DNA from: Candidatus Auribacterota bacterium
GTDB lineage: Bacteria; Auribacterota; Tritonobacteria; UBA1439
NCBI GenBank assembly: GCA_026391995.1
Contig: JAPLCY010000097.1
Span: 1-9,780 of the forward strand
Direction: 5' to 3'
DNA: 9,780 nucleotides
In this document: positions 6,589 to 9,780 of the stretch, piece by piece
How the letters are laid out: each line of letters starts with the position of its first letter
How positions within the stretch are numbered: the first letter of the stretch is position 1
Position numbers and translations under genes: made by a program
Notes under the pieces: model-generated
Seen by the model: the letters and a program-made list of their open reading frames with translations, nothing else
Databases searched by the model: none
What the model was told of the DNA's origin: nothing

Positions 6589-6632
6589 AGGGCACACTTC
6601 AGTGTGCCCGATCTGCGCCCCGCGATTTTTTT
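6584..6632 (+). terminator. Perfect 9-bp hairpin and T-run; possible dispersed repeat
   Basis: GGGCACACT (6590-6598) and AGTGTGCCC (6601-6609) form a perfect inverted repeat with a 2-nt centre. It is preceded by ATTGTAGGG (6584-6592), which also precedes the hairpin at 591-614. Seven Ts follow at 6626-6632, after a GC-rich stretch with a 3-bp mini-stem (6615-6623). The first hairpin plus this element probably end the mntP transcript. GTAGGG followed by a complementary stem also recalls short interspersed repeats seen in many environmental genomes. Confidence 0.5.
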
Positions 6633-6642
6633 GCATTAACAA

Positions 6643-6671
6643 TTGCACCACTGGAACAAGTTGCCTACAAT
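6643..6671 (+). promoter_or_regulatory. Candidate promoter of the tlpA-ABC operon
   Basis: TACAAT at 6666-6671 is a five-of-six -10 match. TTGCAC at 6643-6648 keeps the TTG of the -35 box, with an ideal 17-bp spacer. A transcript starting near 6678 would have a leader of about 150 nt before tlpA. It lies just after the terminator region, as expected for a new unit. Confidence 0.45.
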
Positions 6672-6761
6672 ACGTGCATCATGAGATGAGATTATGCAGA
6701 GCCCAAGCAACTCGGAACTTAACGCGGGAGAGAGGGTCATCATAGGGAGATAGTATGGCTT

Positions 6762-6818
6762 GTGTACCTGCTGGCGGCTCTCTTCATCCTGAGATTCGTC
6801 TATCTGAGGGCGATGTGA
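6762..6818 (+). CDS. Possible 18-residue membrane peptide
   Basis: This frame encodes a compact hydrophobic segment, YLLAALFILRFVYLRAM, with charged residues only towards its C-terminal end. That composition suggests a single membrane helix. The frame opens after a stop at 6720 and has no ATG before the hydrophobic stretch. GTG 6762 is the only ordinary start, with GGGAG (6745-6749) 12 nt ahead; ATA 6750 would give three more codons. The ATG at 6755, which has better spacing, belongs to a different, non-hydrophobic frame of 24 codons. The stop is 7 nt before tlpA. It may be a small accessory membrane peptide (CcmD-like size), the tail of a frameshifted gene, or chance. Confidence 0.25.
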   Translation: MYLLAALFILRFVYLRAM

Positions 6819-6825
6819 GGGGCTT

Positions 6826-7671
6826 ATGACTACACGCGCTACCGTGCTTGTCTCGCTGCTCCTGGCGATCGGCCTGGTGGGCATCCACCAGGCATCGAAG
6901 GAGATGCCGGATAGCTCGATGATCAATAGGTTTTCGAAGAAGGCGCGGAGGCATTTGCGATGGCGTGGCAAATACGCGCCGGACTTCGAGCTGGGGTTGA
7001 TCAACGGCGGCACATTCCGCCTTGCCGACGCGGCGGGGAATAAGATTGTCATCCTGAACTTCTTCGCCACCTGGTGCCGCCCATGCAAGTCGGAGATGCC
7101 CGAGCTCAGCAAATTTGCGCTCAACCACAGGAATGATCCAGTCGTGTTGCTCGGCATCAGCGGCGATGACGACGAAGGCCAGGTAAGCGAATTTGTCGGC
7201 GCGCAAAAGGTTGCGTTTCCCGTCGGCGTCGATTCCGGGGGCGCCATTAGGCGGAAGTACGGCGTTGACTCGTATCCCACCACGCTGCTCATAGATCCTA
7301 AGGGCAAGATCGCCCTCTATGAGACAGGCGCCATCAGCAATGCCGATGTCTTTTTTGAGCATATGCTCTCACCGCTCTTATCCGACATCCGGCGGGGGGA
7401 GGGGATCGGACGGGAGGAATATATCGCGGGACAACGCCATGAGACGTATCTGGGCCTGCTCACGCAGGGTGGCACGCAACTCCACGGCCGCGCGGCTGAA
7501 ATAGCAGAGAAGATATATTGTCCCTGCGGACGCGGGAGGAGGCTCGCCATGTGTAGCTGCCCCGTAGCCACTCGGATGAAAAAGGACCTTGTTCAGGCTG
7601 TTCAGGAAGAGAAAGACGATAAGATGGTTATACAGGAGTTGAGCCGCAAATACAGCGTGGTGAAGGAATGA
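6826..7671 (+). CDS. Membrane-anchored TlpA-like thioredoxin with CcmH-like Cys-rich C-terminus
   Basis: This is a 281-residue protein. Residues 5-20 form an uncleaved-looking signal anchor, so the rest should face the periplasm. Residues 50-185 are a TlpA/ResA-type thioredoxin domain. It contains APDFELGLINGG, ILNFFATWCRPCKSEMPEL with the redox pair Cys84/Cys87, and the cis-proline in SYPTTLLIDPKG (Pro151). Such domains reduce or oxidise thiols in cytochrome c maturation and envelope redox. Residues 222-281 add a second module: EIAEKIYCPCG then CSC (Cys232, 234, 243, 245), followed by a helix and an RKYSVV end. That order resembles the CcmH/NrfF haem-lyase domain (EI...CxxC...I...YG), but with four clustered cysteines. 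The start has GAGGGG only 3 nt upstream. Its stop overlaps the ABC ATPase start (ATGA). The thioredoxin part is certain; the CcmH likeness is my reading. Confidence 0.85.
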   Translation: MTTRATVLVSLLLAIGLVGIHQASKEMPDSSMINRFSKKARRHLRWRGKYAPDFELGLINGGTFRLADAAGNKIVILNFFATWCRPCKSEMPELSKFALNHRNDPVVLLGISGDDDEGQVSEFVGAQKVAFPVGVDSGGAIRRKYGVDSYPTTLLIDPKGKIALYETGAISNADVFFEHMLSPLLSDIRRGEGIGREEYIAGQRHETYLGLLTQGGTQLHGRAAEIAEKIYCPCGRGRRLAMCSCPVATRMKKDLVQAVQEEKDDKMVIQELSRKYSVVKE

Positions 7672-8588
7672 TACTCGAAGCACGCGATGTGACCGTTCAA
7701 TTTTCGAGGGGATGCAGGCGAGAGAAAATTCGCGCCCTGGATGGCTTCAATCTCCAGGTACAACCTGGCGATTTCTTTGCGCTGCTGGGCCCAAACGGCG
7801 CTGGAAAATCCACGGCATTATATTGTTTCCTGGGTCTGATACAGCCTGACAGGGGTTCCGTCTCTCTGTTTGGCCAGAGACCCGCAATGGGGTCTCCTCA
7901 GTTCGATCGGATTGCCTACCTCCCTGAGGAGCCGCACTATCATCTGTATCTCACGGTTGAAGAGGCGATCCGCTATTACGGCTCGCTCTACAGAGAAGCG
8001 ATTCCCCAGCGCAGGGTCAGGGAGGTTATGGAACTGGTGGGACTGTCGGAGTTCAACGACCTGCTTCTGGGCAAATGCTCAAAGGGGATGAAGCAGAAGG
8101 CGGGTATCGCCGCATCTATTTTGAAGGAATGCGACCTCCTCTTCCTGGACGAGCCGACAAGGGGGCTTGACCCTATCGCCACAAAAGAGTTCAGGGACAT
8201 CCTCATGCAGATGCACCGGGGGGGCACGACCATCATAATTAATTCACACATACTCTCGGAGGTGGAGATGGTCAGCGACCATGTCGCTATCATGGACCAT
8301 GGCAGGGTCCTGGTCCAGGATGAGCTGAGAAAACTAATGCAGTTGGATCGTAATCTCTATAGCGTGGAGTTCGGTGCGTGTGCGGATGTGCCTGAATATG
8401 TTGTTGTCGAACGCAGTGAGGACGGGGTGATACGGGGAACTCTCCCCTCTGGAATGCTCTCGAATTTCTTATCTTTTGCACAGGGAAAGGGGCTCGCGGT
8501 GTATGAGTGCTCACTGAAGAAAAACACCCTAGAAGAGATATTTATGGATGTCCTCAAAGGAGTACGTAATGCCCCGGCAGCTGATTGA
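7668..8588 (+). CDS. ABC transporter ATP-binding protein
   Basis: This is a 306-residue ATPase subunit of an ABC-2-type exporter (CcmA/COG1131-like). It has Walker A GPNGAGKST (41-49), a Q-loop region reading YLPEEPH where Glu replaces Gln, signature CSKGMKQK (137-144), Walker B LLFLDEPT (157-164) and the switch histidine His194. Residues 215-306 form the C-terminal extension typical of this subfamily. All catalytic residues are present, so it should hydrolyse ATP. It overlaps the thioredoxin gene by 4 nt at its start and the permease gene by 20 nt at its end. This strongly suggests one operon and a stoichiometric complex with the permease. The substrate cannot be read from the sequence; the thioredoxin partner hints at redox-, metal- or haem-related export. 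Confidence 0.93.
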   Translation: MILEARDVTVQFSRGCRREKIRALDGFNLQVQPGDFFALLGPNGAGKSTALYCFLGLIQPDRGSVSLFGQRPAMGSPQFDRIAYLPEEPHYHLYLTVEEAIRYYGSLYREAIPQRRVREVMELVGLSEFNDLLLGKCSKGMKQKAGIAASILKECDLLFLDEPTRGLDPIATKEFRDILMQMHRGGTTIIINSHILSEVEMVSDHVAIMDHGRVLVQDELRKLMQLDRNLYSVEFGACADVPEYVVVERSEDGVIRGTLPSGMLSNFLSFAQGKGLAVYECSLKKNTLEEIFMDVLKGVRNAPAAD

Positions 8589-9381
8589 ACACATCAAATT
8601 GCAGATTACATTTTTCTGGAGGAACAGGCTCATCAGGGTTATTGGCCTGTTTGTCCTTATCATACTCTCTGTTACGCTTATTCCATCAATCATCTTGAAG
8701 AGCCCGGAGACGAGATTTGGACTGATCAGGAGTATTCAGAAGGATATAGGCACTTTCACCATGATAGTGGGATTGGCCCTGGCGATTCTCACCATGCACT
8801 ATCATACCAGCAGCCGGTGCATAAAGATGGTGCTCACGAAGCCATGCCCGCCGGAGTGGTGGGTGCTATCGGTTTTTATTTCCACCGCGCTCGTCTGTTC
8901 CTGCCTGGAGCTGCTGGGTGTAGTCATCGCGACAAGCCTCTCGATTGCGTGGAAGATACCTTTTCAAATGGGAATCATCTTCGTTGCCCTCGAGGGCATT
9001 GCCCAGAGCACCGTGGCATTTTCATGGGGTATTCTCCTTACCGCGTTTCTGCATCCCGCCGTGGCGGTCATGATAATAATAGTGATTCAGGAAAAGATGT
9101 TTTACTGGCTCATGATCATTACCATGGGAGCCATGCAGGGGATGACGAGTCCGACGCGGCGTTTTATATCGCAGCTAATCCAACAACTCCTGGCATGCTG
9201 TTATATGATCATTCCCTCTTATGCTCCTTTCGCCGACAAGCTGAAAGGGGTGCATCTGAGCTACCGTGTCTTCGCTGGCGACTGGGCGTACCTGGGGTAT
9301 ATTCTCGGCTACGCCCTCCTCTTTGCGGCGTTCTGTTACTTGATCACTGCACTCATATTCACGCGAAAGAGATATATCTGA
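8569..9381 (+). CDS. ABC-2-type transporter permease
   Basis: This is a 270-residue membrane protein partnering the preceding ATPase. Hydrophobic segments lie near residues 20-42 (after the basic FFWRNRLIR), 60-80, 95-125, 130-170, 178-200 and 237-263. This gives the six-helix plan of ABC-2 permeases. A frame opens at 8548, but AAAGGAG at 8556-8562 with a 6-nt gap points to ATG 8569, overlapping the ATPase stop by 20 nt. Sequence identity to a named exporter is not evident to me; it is a generic, divergent permease. Its last codons contain AGATATATCT, which reappears before the downstream arsR-like gene. The role as permease is well supported by context and topology, not by motifs. Confidence 0.85.
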   Translation: MPRQLIEHIKLQITFFWRNRLIRVIGLFVLIILSVTLIPSIILKSPETRFGLIRSIQKDIGTFTMIVGLALAILTMHYHTSSRCIKMVLTKPCPPEWWVLSVFISTALVCSCLELLGVVIATSLSIAWKIPFQMGIIFVALEGIAQSTVAFSWGILLTAFLHPAVAVMIIIVIQEKMFYWLMIITMGAMQGMTSPTRRFISQLIQQLLACCYMIIPSYAPFADKLKGVHLSYRVFAGDWAYLGYILGYALLFAAFCYLITALIFTRKRYI

Positions 9382-9392
9382 CCTCGTGATTG

Positions 9393-9484
9393 CCCGGCCA
9401 TCCTATAGCGAGGCGGATGGGACGGGCCCATACCGAAACGCACACCCCGATGCCTCCCTGGCGGTGAGGCGCCTTCAGGGCGCC
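9393..9484. other. Two GC-rich hairpins in permease-arsR spacer
   Basis: The first hairpin pairs CCATCC (9398-9403) with GGATGG (9415-9420) and adds CCCG/CGGG (9393-9396/9423-9426) beyond a small internal loop. The second pairs GGCGCC (9468-9473) with GGCGCC (9479-9484) around TTCAG. Neither is followed by a T-run. They lie 12 and 87 nt after the permease stop and could end or stabilise that transcript. No gene is convincing between 9382 and 9609 on either strand. Confidence 0.4.
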
Positions 9485-9558
9485 ACGACGGATTCATATA
9501 GGTGGTGAGGGCGCAGCCGCCTTCCCATGATCCGTTGTCCATGAGCATTATTTTGTTG

Positions 9559-9587
9559 TTGAATGCCGGCCGGGGGTGTTGTAGTAT
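9559..9587 (+). promoter_or_regulatory. Candidate promoter of the arsR-like gene
   Basis: TTGAAT (9559-9564) and TAGTAT (9582-9587) are separated by an ideal 17 bp, and each matches the sigma70 consensus in four of six positions. A start near 9594 would place the beginning of the transcript within about 16 nt of the start codon. No Shine-Dalgarno sequence is visible in that short leader. Confidence 0.4.
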
Positions 9588-9597
9588 ATAGCGAAAT

Positions 9598-9611
9598 ATA
9601 GATATATCTAT
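9598..9611. promoter_or_regulatory. 14-bp palindrome at arsR start, possible operator
   Basis: ATAGATATATCTAT is perfectly symmetrical and runs into the start codon, immediately downstream of the candidate promoter. ArsR-family repressors bind AT-rich dyads overlapping their own promoters, so autorepression is plausible. The core AGATATATCT also occurs at 9370-9379 at the end of the permease gene. Low sequence complexity makes chance a real alternative. Confidence 0.4.
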
Positions 9612-9780
9612 GAGAAATATAGAGAAGATTTTCAAGTCGCTTGCAGACCGTAACAGGATACGGATACTCAAGATGCTCGAGGTGAGGCGGCTCTGCGTAT
9701 GTGAGATAACAGCAATAATGGGCATCGCCCAACCCAGTGTGTCGAGGCACTTATCAATTCTCCGCGACGCCGGCCTCGTC
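9610..9780 (+). CDS. ArsR-family metalloregulator, N-terminal part (cut by window end)
   Basis: The first 57 codons are present. MRNIEKIFKSLADRNRIRIL opens the ArsR/SmtB winged helix, and the recognition region is MGIAQPSVSRHLSILRDAGLV (37-57). Between them, RLCVCEI holds Cys29 and Cys31. This CVC pair on helix 3 binds As(III) or other thiophilic metals in classical ArsR and CadC-type repressors. The rest of the protein lies beyond the window. It has its own candidate promoter and palindrome, so it probably starts a new unit rather than belonging to the ABC operon. Whether it controls downstream arsenic genes cannot be seen. Family assignment is secure; the inducer is inferred. Confidence 0.9.
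   Translation, partial: MRNIEKIFKSLADRNRIRILKMLEVRRLCVCEITAIMGIAQPSVSRHLSILRDAGLV

Noticed and set aside
6636..7307. 223-codon minus-strand frame opposite the thioredoxin gene
   Set aside because: The + strand encodes an unmistakable TlpA-like domain; the minus product has no recognisable motif and runs into the promoter region.
9336..9725. 129-codon minus-strand frame in the permease-arsR spacer
   Set aside because: It overlaps both the permease end and the ArsR coding start, and its translation shows no family resemblance or ribosome binding site.

Overview
The window reads as chromosomal DNA from a GC-rich, Gram-negative-type bacterium, probably from an uncultured lineage. All convincing genes are on the + strand. 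Coding DNA is GC-rich, while several intergenic stretches (1-60, about 541-780, 9540-9610) are clearly more AT-rich. An envelope (MurJ-family flippase, GT-C type membrane glycosyltransferase, membrane-anchored TlpA-type thioredoxin) and the Tpx/PCD and MntP families point to a diderm. No marker gene here fixes the phylum, so I leave it open.

Layout. (1) 61-540: a 159-residue protein of unknown function with a basic, ribbon-helix-helix-like N-terminus and an internal beta-strand duplication; a 14-bp palindrome lies just before its start. (2) 541-1054: a long non-coding stretch with a weak hairpin, a decayed fragment that I read as an ORF6N-domain gene (it also forms a 33-nt inverted repeat), and a candidate promoter. 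(3) 1055-5936: four tightly packed genes joined by 1-4 nt overlaps or a 3-nt gap. These are a thiol peroxidase fused to a pterin-4a-carbinolamine dehydratase domain, a MurJ/MviN-family flippase, a SAM-dependent methyltransferase and a large GT-C-like membrane glycosyltransferase. A manganese exporter, mntP, follows after 25 nt, and the unit ends in a hairpin-rich terminator region (6555-6632). (4) 6643-9381: a promoter, then an overlapping three-gene operon. It encodes a membrane-anchored TlpA-like thioredoxin with a CcmH-like four-cysteine C-terminal domain, an ABC ATPase and an ABC-2-type permease. (5) 9382-9609: a hairpin-bearing spacer with a promoter, then the first 57 codons of an ArsR-family repressor with a CVC metal-thiolate motif, cut by the window end.

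How the genes may work together. Flippase, methyltransferase and glycosyltransferase look like a small module for making, modifying and exporting a lipid-linked envelope glycan. Its translational coupling to a peroxidase-dehydratase fusion is unexpected. The second operon combines an extracytoplasmic thiol-redox protein with an ABC transporter, suggesting a role in envelope redox, metal or haem/thiol export; the substrate is unknown. The most notable items are the Tpx-PCD fusion, the TlpA-CcmH-like fusion coupled to the ABC transporter, and the ORF6N relict that explains the strongest inverted repeat in the window.
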